Counted from the stretch's first letter, positions 15,001 to 30,000 are shown. The stretch: DNA of 60,000 nt from Antedon mediterranea (GCF_964355755.1 NC_092670.1:16803201-16863200), one strand, 5' to 3'. A program made the numbers and translations. Notes: generated by a model from the sequence alone, not told the origin.

Positions 15001-18000
15001 CCACCAAGGTTTACAAATGGGTACCTGGCAAAGATCATAAACCAAAAGTGCTGATTAATTGCTTCAACATCCAAAACATAACCAAGGTAAAAATGTAAAG
15101 TGCTTAAAGGCTTTATGCATTTAATATACGCGCTATATAAGATTGCGCTATATAAGATCGCACTATATAAGATCGACATATATTGGTCTACACAGTCCCT
15201 CCTGTAACAGGAGTACAGTAAACTTTCCTAAACTGGTCTCCTTCCAAATAAAAAAACACCTTAAAACCAGAATCTGAAGATCGCAAATTATAATGAAAGT
15301 CGGCGATAATATTTCTTACTTGGAAGACAGTCACAGTTGCCCATAGCAAAGAGTCAAAGTTTTTGCGATCACATTCCTGGGTTCCATCATCGAGATCGTA
15401 ACAGAATTTGCAACCAAACAGATGCATGCCCAAAATACTGCAATAAAATATTCAAAACATGCTCAACAACTAGTTCGCCATTTAAGTACAATTTCTTTCG
15501 TATACAATTTATGTTTGTAGTTTAGGTAAATAACAGCTAGTTTTCCAAGAAAGTAATAATACAGTATCTTGTGTAAAAAAGTTCTAGAGTTCTATTAATA
15601 AGAGTTGAAACCTTTTAACTTAAATAATGTGGTTGTTGTTCTTAGATCGATACAATACCAATGTTAATATTACAAGAAATTTACGATCTAGGTTACACTT
15701 ACAGTCTAACATCTCCCAATGCTGTAAAAAGAATATTTAAATCTATAACATTTAACCTAACCTATATATATATATACCAACCTAAAAATGAATATAAATA
15801 AGGCCAGGAGGGTGAAGAACGTAGCAACATTATCCATCGTTTTCAGCATAATAAGAAGTTGACGACGTAACGCTGGCATAAACCGCACCAACTTCAGGAT
15901 TCGGAGAAGTCTGAATGTTCGCAACACGGTAAGACCACCCTCACCATTTTGAGCAATCTCAACCACACTGAAAACAATATTTGTATAGTTAAATTAGATT
16001 ACTAACCAATGTTAATGAAATGTTGAAAACTCAACCGTGGACCTCTAGTCTAATTCAAATTGTTTCAACTTATTGGACACAGCTTTCTTTTTTACAAATA
16101 TTTTCAAAAAAATAACTATGCATATCTTTATTTAACTACAGACTTTTAAGTGATTTGTCGTCTCCCACTAAAGGTGCAATGTCTATCGATTATTTTAGAT
16201 ACAAATTAATCCAGAATTTTCATAAATTTAGCATTTAGGCTCTACTACATTGGCGACACACATACAGCTCACTATGACGGTCGGATGGTCGGTCGGATAA
16301 CACTAAATGTGAGCATGCGACTGCACCAATGTATATGGCCTTGTTTACTAAAGAATACTGATGAACAAGAATTAGCCGCTCTCTAATTGAATGTATTTTA
16401 AAACAAAAATACCTGATGATAACTATAGTTCCATCAAACACATTGAAGCCATTGCTAACATAACCTATCAAGCCATAGGCTAAAATCTTCAGAATCATCT
16501 CCAATGCAAATATACTGGTAAAAATAAGGTTGCTTATTTCAATAGCCTGCGTCAATTCCTCTGGCTAAAAGATACAAATATACGACGAATTTAAATAACT
16601 TTATAACATACAATGATACAAAATGCTTATACAGTAGAGGTAAACAGGGAGCAGTAAAAATGTGTGAAGGGTAGGTTTATAGAGTTTCATAAGAATTTGT
16701 GGAATAAGAATCTTTTCTTCCTATTACAGGGTATTTTGCCATGGTCTAATGGTATTCATAGGCAGTTCCAGGGGGAGGAGGAGGCAGTCAGTCAGATCAC
16801 TTATTCCCTAACCCTTAACCGTCTCCGTCAACCTAAATTTGGAAAATTAAAATGAAAAATGTAGTACATAAGGTTAAGTTCAGCTTATTTTACAATTGTT
16901 AGGGACTGTTCCAGCACTGTATCTGTATCCTTAACATACAAACACCATTTCTGGTGATCGTTGGTCAGGAGTCAAGTGCAAGAAGATAAATTAATAGCAA
17001 AGTGCACTTTGTATTTTCAATGTCAATGGGGCTCAATTTATTCTTAAAACTGGCTAGGTTTGGTGCCATTCTTATTCATTCATTTTACTTTTATTTCGGA
17101 AACGGACGTCAATATCTACAAAATCAATTGCAGAAATAAGTTTAAATAAAATAGGCAGACATGTACAATAGCAGTCATAGGTTCTAATCCTACAAAAGAT
17201 CAAGTTTTCATACAAGGGAAAAAATACAATATTGGTTGATGAGGTAATGTTTAATACAAGTGTGTTATTTACAATTAGTATAGAAGGCATTAGGTACGTT
17301 ATCTAATCATAATAATTTGTCTGAAACCTTTTGAGTTGATTACTCATTCTCAGCCAGTTTAAGATTACGATATGAAAACGATTGCGAAATAGCATTTTAT
17401 ATGATATTGCCTTAATCACGTTGATCACTTATATTATTGTTTGGAAATACGAGAGTAAATTATTTCTGGCTGGAAGTTTTTCAATTTCCAAAACCTTGAT
17501 GATGCTCTACTTAAATTAAGTGGTTTTCTATCACAATGATTGAACAACTAATTTCCAAATTATTTTGAGAAAAAACAAGTAAGGGACTATGTCTACTGAC
17601 TGACAACAAAAGTCTCATTTCATTTCCTAAAAATCAGTTTTCACATAAAACTATGATTTTTATGATGTATTCTCTCTTTAATGTTTTTAATGTGCGATTC
17701 TTCATACATACAAATTGAGAAGACTGTAACGTGTAGCGAGAAGTAGAACACAATTCAGACGCACCGATAACAATGCTTCATCAACATCATTACGATGGAG
17801 AATTTTAATCAAGTACAGAATTGTAAATGACTAGCTATCAATTCTATATGTCAGATAGTCAAGAATAAAGAAGAATGTATGATTCTTGGTAAATTAACTG
17901 TGTGAAGAATTGTTCGTTTGTTAGATGATAAATTTACTGGTTTTAAGAAATATCAAATAAAGTCGTCTTCTTCATAGAAATTTGTCAATGTTTCTTAGAC

Positions 18001-21000
18001 TTTAAGATTACTTAAAGTTACTTTCTAGAAATGATAATTGTTTTTATTATTTTGAAAGGAATTCATGATCAATTGAAATGATAAAGATAAAATTTGAAAA
18101 GATTTCACAAACATTATTTGATCGACGAAGTAATTAGTAAATAATAAAATTTAAAATAGTTTTGTATCAGTTTTCTAAGGGGGAAACACCAATTTGATGA
18201 TTAAGTTTTGGATACGTTTAAAAATAAAGTTGTTGTTTAATATTATATTATCACATTTGAAATGTTTGTAAATGTGATATTCACATGAAACAGATGTACA
18301 GATTTTCCCTTTTACGTTGGGGTCAAGAAAGTCCTAAACTATTCAATCTAAACAACTAATTATACAGAATAATTGATTTGTTTTTTATCTAAAAAAAAAA
18401 AACCAAAACAATTTACAAAATGTTACATAAAAATGACAATGTAAATGGAGGATTGCGTGCGACTTGTTTTATACTACAGACGACTCATTACCATAATTCT
18501 GTGACAGTTTAAAAACAGCCGTATAAATCACAACTAGAAAATTTGAGATGTTATTAACGATGCTCCATCACAGCTACAATTTGCCACCTGGACAAATACT
18601 CTTCAGGCTATATGTTTTCATTTACTTAGGTTAATTAATGTACAATGTATATCCAAGCACTTTATAAAATAATAAATTCTAAAGTGCCCATATATATAAT
18701 CAATAATCTATTTTGCAACACCTGTTTTTACCTCAAAATATTGTCATTGATACAAAAATCAAAAAAAAAAAAAAAAAATTACTTAAGTATCTACCAAGAG
18801 TTAAGGAATTGGTGCGCACACACCAAAACTCCAAGTTACTTAATAGGGAACTTTTGATTTGCAACGATATCGACGACCTAACTATGTCATGCGGGGAAGT
18901 TGGTACGTGCTTCCTTGCTCTCTACCTCGACACTGTATTGGTGGTTTCTAAGTTCAGAACAGAACCGATGAAACATCAACTAACTTGTTCCATTGCAAAT
19001 CGTAAGCTAAAGCTTTTTCTTACTATGGAGTTTTAGGTATTAACAGAACATCTTTAGGAACTTGAAAGAATCGCGGGAAAGAACGCGTATGACAAACAAT
19101 AGAATTTCCAGTTTTGCTGAAACCGTAATCAATCACAAGATGATATTGAATCTAGTAGAAACCTTTAGGGCATGTCTGACATAGCAGCTGGAAATTTATC
19201 CGAGTTTGTTCACGTATGAGTAAACTAAACGCAATCTCCATTTCCAGAGAAATAATTGCAATGTATTGTTCGCAGTCCAATAGAACTGTACAATAACCGG
19301 ATATGATTGACATAATAGAATATACCTACTCGTAATACATTATATAATTAATTGATATTGGATACTAGATACAAATCTTCTCGAATTATCTTTCAATACA
19401 GACCTAGTGGTCTCCAAACATGTGTTTCTGCTTGAATGATAATAGTATAGTTCTGATCTCAACATGCACTTGTAATAGATTCCTTTAAAGAAATCTATTA
19501 CAAAATATATTCTGTCGACATTCATTTATTATGATCATAACGAAAAATAAAGAATATTTATATTTTGTCTGAGGTTCTGCTTGAATTATTAAAATAGTTT
19601 TGTTCTTAATAACATTATAACGGAGGTGCATTTATAGATTTATTTATTCTGGGATATTTTTTTATTATAAGGAAAGGATCATAAGGAACCATAATGACTA
19701 TTATACAGATCTCTGGTTTCCGAACCTAAACGTTATGTTTGAATTATTAGTCTTGATCTTAATGACATTATAAAAGAGGTGTATTTTTAAAACTATTATG
19801 TCATATTACATACGCAGGTACACTTATAGATTTTCTATTCTGGAACATTATTTTATTAATTATTAGCGGGTTTAAAAAACAAAAGATTAGTAAGCACCAT
19901 TTCCACTTAAACTCGACCTGTGATTTCTCATTTAGTAGCTTCAAAGTACTGGAAAACAGTGAAAATGGTTCCTCTGTATCATCTTTTTTTTTTTCATTTT
20001 CATTTCAGATAATTATTTATTATTTATTTAGATAATAATGAATAAACATATACAAAATAGAAAAAAGATATTAAAGTGAACATAGATAAAGCAGTAATTG
20101 GTAGTCATTATTATCATGGATCCCTTCTAGAAGTTAAAAACTTGTCTCGCAGGGACCCACAAGAAAACACATTACTAACAAAATAAAAATAAACCTAGAG
20201 TATATAATTATATAATTAAGGATAAAAATGACAGTATAATAACACAACTAACATCTTCTTTATCAAAATTATTTAAATTATATTTCTATATTTTATATAT
20301 CTTCAATATGCTTTAGTGACTACGGTATGTGAGGATTTTTTTAATATATATATATATTTGTTTCTTTATGTTTATAATAATGTAGACACTAATTTGTTCT
20401 TGAGCTATGAAGAATTTTGTATTTTTATTATTTGTATTATTTGTTCCGAAATAAAAGATGAAATGAAAATGAAATTAAAGACTTGGAGACCAGTAGGTCT
20501 GTATTGAAAGAAAATTCAAGAAGATTTGTATCCAGTATCCAATATCAATTAATTATATAATGTATTACTAGTAGGTATATAAGTACAATATATTGTCAAT
20601 CATATACGGTTAGTGCACCTAATTTGCATTAGGTTCTATATAATACAACTATTATTATTATTACAGTTGAGCAGTAGATATTATACTAATCTTCAGAGAA
20701 AAAAAAATTATTATATTTTAAAAAGTTTTTATTTCAATAAACATAATGCAACATACAATTATTTATTGAAGTACACTTTTTGTGTACTGAAAATTCCATT
20801 TATCACATTTGTACAAAATACAGGATATTCCACCTGACATTTTAACAGAGTGTAAAATTGCCTACCTATAAATTTAACAACTTACACTTATAATAACACA
20901 TTAAAATGTTATGTCTGATAGAAACACATTGAAATGTTGCATATGTATTAAAATCAATATATTCATAATCAACAATATGTTGCATTTATTATAACAAAAG

Positions 21001-24000
21001 CCAAGTCATTTTCTACCATCATATAGTAGCAATAATAAATTACATGAATAAATTATATTATTCTAAATGTCAATATATCTAGTAGTGCTTTATATTGCAA
21101 ATTCGTTATTAATTTTCAGTGGCAACAATGATCACATGGCCGACCAAATGTCAAGTACTTTAATACACTGGTAGGGATTTAGAAATTGGGGTAATTGTGG
21201 CAACTATCAGTACCGTGGATTGCTTTATTAATTGGCATGGGCAAAGAAGAACCTCTAAAATTTAGTGTCAGTAGGTATCCTTTGATATATATAGAAACAT
21301 AATAAAAAGCATTGTATTCATCTAAACTTAAACTCATCATCTATATCATTTTATGATTTGTATTATACACACCTAATTGGTGACAGTGGCTTAGACTGCT
21401 TTTGTGCTTTACTGGCAGCTAGTCACTATGTGGAGGTACACACCTAATTGGTGACAGTGGCTTAGGCTGCTTTTGTGCTTTACAGGCAGCTAGTCACTAT
21501 GTGGAGGTACACACCTAATTGGTGACAGTGGCTTAGACTGCTTTTGTGCTTTACTGGCAGCTAGTCACTATGTGGAGGTACACACCTAATTGGTGACAGT
21601 GGCTTAGACTGCTTTTGTGCTTTACTGGCAGCTAGTCACTATGTGGAGGTACACACCTAATTGGTGACAGTGGCTCAGTCTGCTTTTGTGCTTTCCTGCC
21701 AGCTAGTGACTATGATTTTATATTTTCTTCTTGCGTTGTGTTTGTTTAATTTGTTGATTTGTATTATATTTTATAAAATGTATCTTTTGCCTGAATAAAT
21801 AATAATAATAAAACCTATAAAATCATCGTTTAATCCTCCAATCGGTTCAATCAAGTACTTGCGCATTTAATTATGTTTAGCCTACAACTAATCTGTAAAA
21901 GGTCATTGACCGTCCAGACTAAACACTGTACAGTTATGTTTTAGTTTTCAATCGTACATTATGACCATAAATCTCTACCTATCTGTACCTCGTCAGTCGC
22001 ATTTGAAGATGTTCCATGAATTATTCCGTGCGTTCATTGACCCTAAAGTCACATGACTATTAAGTAAATGCCAGCTGTATAAATCATAATCCACACAAAT
22101 ATCCGCAATATAAACAAACAGGCTATTTTCAGTATTATTTCAAAGAGTTTAAGCTAAAAATAATCAATATATATATATACAATTTCTAATGTGAACACGG
22201 AGGTATTTTGAACATCATCACAGTTCTCAATAAGGTTGTGTGTTATTGTCTTTTGTTTGTTAGTAATTCTGCAGCCGTTTTGATATTTTACTATTCCACT
22301 CCAAGTATATGTATGACATGCCATATGTGCCAAAATGAACCTAGACTAGTTTTTCACATATCTATTTGTCTTAAAAAGCATACATCCACCTACATACATG
22401 TAAATTGTAAACATCAATACAATATACAGTACACAGAAGAAAACCCTATTAAATTATTTTTTGAGAAGCGCCCTCACTTTTTATTTATCAATAATTAATG
22501 AATAAGCTTCCAGATCAAAAATAACCTTAATATAAAATAATGTATTCTGCTCTAAAAGTCTTTATCTGAATTCATCATACAAACGTCAATGCATAATTAA
22601 GCTGATTTTTAAATCAAACTTGTCATATTCGTAATGTTGATGTGTTTTATTTCACATTTTACGCTGACTTTTTTATGCCCTGTTGCCATTAAATTTGCCA
22701 AGTAGATTTTTACGATTTGAAAATTTGAAATAAAATCACTAGTTACGAAAAAGACTGATATGAACCAGTTGTACAATAGTCATTTATATTTGTTTGTCAA
22801 TGATTTTAAAGAAAACAAAATTAGGAACAGATGCTGGTTTCTATTTGTGATGACCTATGACCTAGAAGGTTCTGTCAAATCTTATTACTGTGTAATGAAT
22901 CGATTGAGGAAACACATCCCAATATCTGCGCATACGCACAATGAATCAACATCAAGTAACTACTTCCTAGGTCATAGGTTGTCAACAAGTTGAAAGCTCC
23001 CTATTATCAAAAGCAGAAACATTGCTGTATGCCTATTAAGCTAAACATTTTAAAGAAATCAAGGCTTTAAAATATGATTTAAAAAAAGTGTTACACACCT
23101 GCTGATGATATTCAATACCCATACTCAAAGTGTTGATCAAGATACACACTAGAATTCCTCGCATAAAAAAGTCACTCTCAATGATTCCCTCAAGTTTGCG
23201 TTGAAACGATCGGCAACGGTTCTTACATCGCCAACAACGTTGTTTGCGTCCAGTGATACATGTCTCCTCGGACTGATTCAATGCAGACTCGCTGTTGTCT
23301 GAATCCGAGTCGGTATACTCGTACTGCAAGGTGTGATGTTCGTCACAGGTATGGGGACAAGATTGGTTACGATACGACGGTTTGCAGTGTGAGGGGCAAG
23401 GCTTGTGAAGGGGACATGGGTTGTGAATAGGGCACTTTGCTTGGGTTGATAGGCAAGCTTGATTACGTATAGCTGGTAAGGGGGACGGAGGGTAGTCACG
23501 AACTAGAGAGCAAGGGGCAGAAAGTCTCGCGGCAAGTGGCTGGTGCTTCGGAGGACGTAGAGATTTTAAGGCTGAAGGATAAAAAACAGTATTAAAAAAT
23601 CTATAAAAATATATATAAAATAAATATATTGTCAAATTAAAATGTTGGTAAGTTACTAAGTTCTAATTTTTTTTTGGATATCTATAGCTCTACGAATGCT
23701 ATCAAACATTGTAAAATACATGAATATAATTTTAGAATAGAATAATGATAATGAACTAATTTAATATAATTCCACCTCCCCAACATCATTTGTTATTATA
23801 AAAAAAAACAACATATTTAGGAAAGGTGAACTTTAAGGGTGATCATATATAGTTGAAGAAATATGTTCAAGATGGTTAAAAATTGATGATCAAAAACAAA
23901 GCAAAGAAAAATTAAATACAAATTTAGTCTCAAGTTATTTAAAATAGCAATATTGCTTTGCTCTTTTTTGTGTGTATTTTGTAGGAATATTAAACAATTT

Positions 24001-27000
24001 TTTGGAAATATTTGTTTCTTCTGGAACAAGCAAGTTAATGATAGTGATCCTACCTGAAGTATCTGCAGATGTGTTAGATATGGCAGGTAAACGGGCTAAA
24101 GGCTTAAGGGACAAGTCTGTATCCTTAAATCGCTGCCACTCCTCAGGGAGCTTATTTGATGAATCAATGTTAGCGCCCTCACTAGCATTAGGATTAGCCG
24201 CCACCGAAGCCTGGGTTTTATCCTTTGAGTTCGTATTTGGGTAATTAATAGATGAAGCACGATGAATTGAAAGTGTTGTAATAAGGTGGGTACGGGGTGA
24301 CCTAACTGGTTCTGGTAATTTCTTACTTTTTTCCGCATCCACGTGAGCAATTCTTTCTGTGCAATATGTTATGGAATGCAACGAGTCTGAGCTTGGCATT
24401 AGATTGTTCGTGGGTGGAACTAAAAAACGATTTTGACGAGTCGGCGACGATCCAATGTCACTGCTCTCTGGGCTTGCATGAGGTGGTACAGGAGTACAGT
24501 TACCAAAATGATAGTGATGATGGTGGTGATAATGATGATGATGCAGATGCACTGACTTTTTTCTCTTTTTTCTACGAAGCGATAATGCAGGAGTAATTTT
24601 GCTTTTACCGTCCATACCTTTGCGCCATTGTCTTAACTTACGTCTACCATGACGTACAAGATGCGCGATGTATTTCAATATTTCTCCGTAACAGCTTCCT
24701 TGTTCGTACGTTGATAAAGTACTTGTCGATTTAAATCGTCGCCGATTTTCCGCCATTAAACGGTTTTCCCTCTGCTTTGTCTCAGAAAACTGTGTTGCTA
24801 TGACAACAAGGCAGAGATTTATCAAGAAGAAGGAACCAATCTGCAAAGGAAAATAAATTAATAAAATAATTACTTTATGCTTTAATTGAAGTAACTGGCA
24901 TTCTTTAATTAGGTTCATTAGCAATCCTAATGTAAACACATTTATATTTAACTGGTAATTGCAAAATCGTAGAATACTTATTGTACAATACAAAGTTTAA
25001 ATGCATTCCATTATACAGGTACTGTAAATAAATTGGTAGTAATATTATAATACACTATAATATTTTATTCTATTTCAATTGCAATGTAAATTTTTTATTA
25101 ACAACCTTAGTTAAAGTTTGTTTGTGATAATAACATATTTTTATATGTATTTGTTTTCTTTTGAGCAAGGCCTTACTGTAAAAAACAACTTACAGTAGAG
25201 TTAAGTTTCAGTAATAAATTAAGCTTTATAATTGATATTATTTGTATTAATGTTTGCATCATTTAATATTGCATTTATATTCACGCATTTCAATTAATTA
25301 TTTTGTAGTTTGAATTTCTAAATGTGTATATCAAACCATGATTGTGTATTTATTTTAAATCTGTCTGAAAGTGGTTTAAATAATTGAATTAGAGATACAT
25401 TATTCCATGATATTTACAGTATGAGAATGGCAATATTATAAAATGAGAAAATATACATAGGTATGATTAATATATTTATTATATATAATTAATATTATTA
25501 GATAATATCCTGCCATATATAAGCTACATTATTAATATATTTTGACATGAATACAAAGTATTTAAGAAACTGTTATGCAAATAACAAATTAATGTGTGCA
25601 TTATTTTAGCAAATTCATAAACAGTGCTGTTTAATGTACATAAATCTAAAATGTTCAATATTGAACAATGAATGATAATTATACATAGAAATGTTACATA
25701 TAATGTATGAAAACCTGTTGCATATCCAGGAACTTAGATGGGTATATCCAGGAACTTAAAGATGGGTATATCCAGGAACTTAGATGGGTATAGCCAGGAA
25801 CTTAGATGGGTATAGCCAGGAACTTAGATGGGTATAGCCAGGAACTTAGATGGGTATAGCCAGGATGCGTCCAGAAATGACCAAATAAAAGGTAGATAAA
25901 ATAAAACTAGACAAATTTAACCCAATAACCAAATTATAATAGATTCCAAATTAGCATTTGTAATAATTTTAATACGGTATTGGAAAATTATAATTTTAAG
26001 CTTTGTCTACACCATCAAACTTGATGTGTCAAAAAAATGTGATGTGCCCATATATGGATGATGATATCACTACCATATTTGGGCACATCACACTTTTTTT
26101 GTCAAACTAGTTTGATAGTGTAGACAGAGCTTTACAACCAGCCAGTAAGCATATATTATCATTTGATGTATATATTGTGTCCAACATAAACTCCAGTATT
26201 GAATTTAGTCTTTAACTTTCTGTATGAACCTCTCGTTATAAGCAAGTTCCTGCATTTTAGAAGAACCAATATAGTATTCATTTATAAGTTGACCATTCAG
26301 CATTTATCAAGTCAGTACAAATGTTATTTCTGGACCACCTTAGGTAACCCCTGGATATGCAACTGAAAACTGAATTATACTTACCATACATCATCCTATG
26401 CACAGAAACTTAACTTTTTTTCTAATAGCATAATAAGCATAGAATCACAAAGCAAGTTTTATTAAAATTAAGGTATTAATTATCCCTTAGGTTTATGAGT
26501 GAACATGGGTTTAGCAATGTTGAGGTTTGATTCACTGTGTGGTTGAACACAGTAAACTTACGGCCAACTCAGACAGCGTCGTACGACGAGGCCTTGTTTA
26601 ACTTGTTTAAAGTTCTCCTGACGACCTAATACTATGCACAACGTTATCTCTAGACAACTCGCCTCTCGGAATTCAACTCAGATAGTAACCGACGAGTCAA
26701 GACATTTCCTCGTACGATGCTGTTTGAGTTGGCCATTAGACTACAAAGCAATAGAGCGTCTAATACATCTGCACATGCTCACCAACACGTACCGACTTTA
26801 ATGACTATGTCCGTAAACATGTGCAGGTGTTACGCTCTAATGCATCATAGTATTCCGTATAGTGTAAGCTTTGAAATACTTACTACAATAAGAACAACAA
26901 AGTATGTCCAGTTCCAAAAGCTATGGACATCCTGAACATAATACATTAGTTCACTCCAACCTTCCAGGGTTATAACCTGTCAGATAGAAACAGCGATGAA

Positions 27001-30000
27001 GTGAGTCCTCTAAATCAATGGACTACATTGTGGTGGAGGAATGAAATGTGTGCGGTGCATACAATGATTCTAGCAGGATAGATATTGTAAACAGATTTTT
27101 TCCACCGAATTTACAAATTAACTATTTTATTGTCAATTTTTTTTCAATCGTTTCCACAAAATTGTTAAATTATATAGGGTATACATTTATTTATTATCAT
27201 ACAGTTATTTTTAATAGATTATAGCATTACCATAAATAAAGTTCTTTACTCCATGGTTATAAGCACAAACTTTAGGCCAACAAAACCTCCAGGAGCTATG
27301 TTTTCTTAAAATAACCGTATCAAGCATTCAATGGAAATTTGAATGAGAAAAATCTGTTTAGAATATTGAAACAAATAATGCAACCAAAATATACCATTTG
27401 AAAAAAAGTTAGCTGGGAGTTAATATGCATGAATATGGTAATGCATGATACAAACCAGGAATTGTCACGTGCAACTCATTACTTACTACAATCAGAAAAA
27501 CGAAATAGATCCAATCCCATTTTGAGTGACTGTCTTGCAGTTGGTACTGTATATCGACCCAGCCCTCAAGGCTGATGATCTAAATTACAAGCAGTAAGCA
27601 AACTCATGGGTTGACTAACTGTTTATAAAACAGGGGATTAACAGTGTTTGATCATCCAGGTAGGTATAGGAAAACAGGATTATCCAATGAAAAGGGGGAT
27701 TAATATTGGATCATCCAAGGTAATCAAAATAATCATATAGTAGCTCATTCAGAGATAAAAGACAAAAATTGCACTTGAACTAATAGTGGTGTTAGTAGAC
27801 TACAAGTGCTGCTTAGCTGGATTAACGTTCTCACGTTTTGAAAATGATGTTTGTACATAGGGGTGCCCAGGTGTGGATTTAGCTTTAGCCCCACTCCCTA
27901 AAATTTAATAGCCATGTCTTTTTAAAATAAAATAATGACTATTTTTATTTTGTCAACCATAATCTATAATGCTGGATCCACCCGTGATACCAATGTAAGG
28001 GTGTGGGTGACAGAATAGTCTGTTATGGTAGGGGTACTCTAGAAACTTGAAGTTATTTGTATTGTAGCCCTTCCTTGGAAGACCATAGGTCATTGTCGGT
28101 TTATCCAGGTAAGCAAGGCACTCAAAATGAACTTCATTTATATTCATCCATATACTGTAATATCTTATTAATTGTTTTCACTTTCTAATCTGAATAAGCT
28201 ACTGAGTCAAGCACCAAAATCATAGGTGGGAATAGAAACAAAATAGTGAGGTTTTAATAAAATATGTCAAGCATCAAGGTATATCATCAACATTATTGAT
28301 GGGGCAAATTATAATGTGAACATCAATTCATATTGAAATCATTCTTTGCAAGCACCAGTGAAATAAGCAAGTATAAAATAATAAGTGATTAAATACATTA
28401 TTTAGTTTATCTGTTTTTAATACAATGTACATATATACACCAGGACAGCAGTATTAAAGAGTTGCTATCCAATTAAATTTGAACCGTATCTGATCAAGAA
28501 AGTAGTATTTTACAAAAGCTTGCCATATTCTTTCTGGCTGTTTTACTTCATTGTTTTGATGTAGATTTCTGATTATTTTATTTGAGATCCATCGATCCAC
28601 ACAGCATTGTAATTTGTTTCAGCATTTGGCTTTATATACATACATATGTAAAAGGCATCACATGAATAATAATAATAAGTATTTGGTTTTAAGTAAAACA
28701 AATGAGAACTCAAGTGATGATTAAGTCAATTTGAATTGGAGTGTTGCTTCTTAAAAGACACAAATGTATCTCTTGTAAAGGCAATAATCGACTTCGTTTT
28801 TTGATGTCTCAATCCATAAAGACCAATTTGGTTTCTATTTTACTAGAGTGGAAATAACATATAATAAGCGGTGTGAACAGCTTTGAACATGCCACTACCA
28901 GTAGACAAACAGTCTACTTAAAACATGCTATGTACTTAATTTCCTTTCCAAATTTCTATGTATTGAAGTTGATAATTGCAATTAAATTATAATAGTGGCT
29001 ATCATTGCATTATTATTCAATATACCGGCATTACATGCACCTGTAATACACTTGAAACTTGCCAAAACATATAGAGAACAAAATAGTCATCAATTTTGCC
29101 CCATCTCCTTGGAATATATAACAAATAATCTAATATTTTTAATCTCATTCCCCTTATTTTTGCCAAATTATGTACCCTCCTTCCCCGGCATTTCCTGGGA
29201 CTATATAGTCATGTAAAGATTTTAAAATCAATATAATATTGAAGAAGTAAATGGCCCGATACAAGTTCAAAGGCATCTAAAAAGTCGATAGTGTGGTTAA
29301 TATTACTGGTGAAAATATAGGGTCAGTGTGGGCCATTGGAGAACATTTTTGATAAAGGGTTTGCAAAATGCATAATGAGCTATATATCTTTAATTATTAT
29401 TTATAATTTATAATAAACAAAGCTGGCCATTGAATTGGAGATATATTGAAATAATTATATAGAAGGAAATTAAATTAATAAATGTAACTAACCTGAAAGA
29501 TTGCTACCCATGCGTATAAGATGTTATCAAATGAAATTGAACCTAGAAATGGGTTGAACGAACTAGTTTCACAAACAGTATAATATTGGTTCCAGTTTGT
29601 GCATTGTCCATCATCAGACCCATTGCCTATGAACATGGTGTTATTGCAAATAGTATCATCTACTGGATAGGACGGCCTAATATCATCAGTGCACTGCAGC
29701 ATCCCCTTGTCTCCTTCAAGGCTGCACACAAAGTCCTCATACACGTCATCAGGTCGATAAAAATCGGTCAAATTTCTGTAAATATGAATAATTTATTGTC
29801 TATATTTATTTATGGTAAATTGCACATTCTTGATGTTTTTTATTATGAATTGCAAAATGTCACGTCAAGGCTTGTGCATATAAAGCACTATATTATGTGT
29901 TTCCTATTTAATGCGTTTTAAATGTTATAAGTACTTGTTTTAATTGTGTTAAGTTACTATTTTGTACAAGAACACTTGAGGTACCTTGAGAGTAGTGAAT

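Noticed and set aside
22208-22498. Plus-strand 96-codon open frame
   Set aside because: AT-rich composition, no recognisable domain, no splice or start context.
23278-23499. Minus-strand 73-codon frame overlapping exon 8
   Set aside because: Shadow frame of the channel exon, which is supported by homology and phase.
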